6,231 bases of DNA from the NCBI GenBank assembly GCA_025351985.1, contig JANXUW010000531.1, positions 1 through 6,231 on the forward strand, read 5' to 3'. This DNA is from Pseudolysobacter sp. Its GTDB lineage: Bacteria; Pseudomonadota; Gammaproteobacteria; Xanthomonadales; Rhodanobacteraceae. Both the position numbers and the translations under genes were made by a program. The first letter of the stretch is position 1. Every line of letters starts with the position of its first letter. Positions 5,987 to 6,231 of this stretch are shown here, piece after piece. Below the pieces are notes generated by a model. That model saw only the letters and a program-made list of their open reading frames with translations, was not told the DNA's origin and made no database searches.

Positions 5987-6231
5987 GCCTGTTGCTCCAG
6001 GGCGAGACGATATTTGAGTTGCTGCCGCGATCCGGCGAGGATCGCATCGGAGCGTTCCGCGTTCGCCTCCATGCGCGCGAGCGACAACGCGCCGAGCAAC
6101 TCGGCCAGCATCGAGTTCGCCTCCTCACTCGCTGCCTTGTGACCAAGCTTGGTCAGCAGCTCGGCAAACGCCGCTGCAAGCCGTTGCGTAGCTTTGGCAA
6201 ATCGCGTGCGTACCGCGGGCGCGAGGCGCGG
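5983..6231 (-). CDS. TetR/AcrR-type transcriptional regulator, C-terminal part only
   Basis: 82 residues in a frame that enters from the right edge and stops at TGA 5983-5985. The segment is all helical: LAAAFAELLTKLG (18-30), then AASEEANSMLAELLGALSLAR (34-54), SDAILAGSRQQLKYRL (61-76). The GALSLAR box followed by a short loop and ILAGSRQQL is typical of the C-terminal ligand-binding domain of TetR/AcrR repressors. The N-terminal DNA-binding helix-turn-helix lies outside the window, so the family call rests on this domain alone. The stop overlaps the thioesterase ATG, so it is the upstream member of the operon and probably an autoregulating repressor that responds to a small molecule. A MarR-type regulator, common before emrA genes, fits less well. 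Confidence 0.72.
   Translation of the reverse strand, partial: PRLAPAVRTRFAKATQRLAAAFAELLTKLGHKAASEEANSMLAELLGALSLARMEANAERSDAILAGSRQQLKYRLALEQQA
5995..5998 (-). promoter_or_regulatory. Ribosome binding site of the thioesterase gene
   Basis: GGAG on the minus strand, eight bases before the ATG at 5986 and inside the last codons of the TetR-type gene. It supports this start over the second Met (codon 3). Confidence 0.6.

Noticed and set aside
5526..6146. Upstream extension of the adaptor frame to 6146, giving about 609 residues
   Set aside because: The added 200 residues are Arg/Ser-rich, overlap the well-supported thioesterase and TetR-type frames, and have no adaptor features. The GTG at 5525 gives a normal EmrA length.

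Overview
The window is a GC-rich bacterial chromosomal stretch, about 60% G+C by eye. It has dense coding, long antisense shadow frames and Gram-negative-type proteins: a periplasmic adaptor of EmrA type and a close RhtA relative. A gammaproteobacterium, perhaps of the Xanthomonadales/Rhodanobacteraceae kind, would fit, but this is inferred from protein style only. There is no rRNA, tRNA, CRISPR array, insertion sequence or phage gene.

Left part (1-2704): a nearly complete rhtA-type threonine/homoserine exporter runs leftwards out of the window from a start at 872. It is divergent from a full-length SulP anion transporter with a C-terminal STAS domain (995-2704, rightwards). The 122-base gap between them should hold both promoters.

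Middle part (2705-3546): an uncharacterised protein is encoded leftwards, convergent with the SulP gene. Its reading frame stays coding-like upstream of every in-frame ATG. A good signal-peptide start (MKILITLATVCA) lies just upstream in another frame and stops at 3382-3384. Inserting one base would join the two into a secreted protein of about 218 residues with an AxA cleavage site, so the gene looks frameshifted, either truly or by a sequence error. A stem-loop terminator for the leftward transcript sits just before it.

Right part (3547-6231): four genes point leftwards: the C-terminal 82 residues of a TetR/AcrR-type regulator, a PaaI-type hotdog thioesterase, an EmrA/HlyD-type membrane fusion protein, and a short-chain dehydrogenase. 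The first three are joined by 4-base stop/start overlaps (ATGA, then GTGA), so they form one translationally coupled operon. The dehydrogenase follows after a 65-base AT-rich gap with an inverted repeat and its own strong ribosome binding site. A locally regulated efflux or detoxification operon is the natural reading. However, the inner-membrane pump (EmrB type) that normally follows an EmrA gene is absent, and the dehydrogenase occupies its place.
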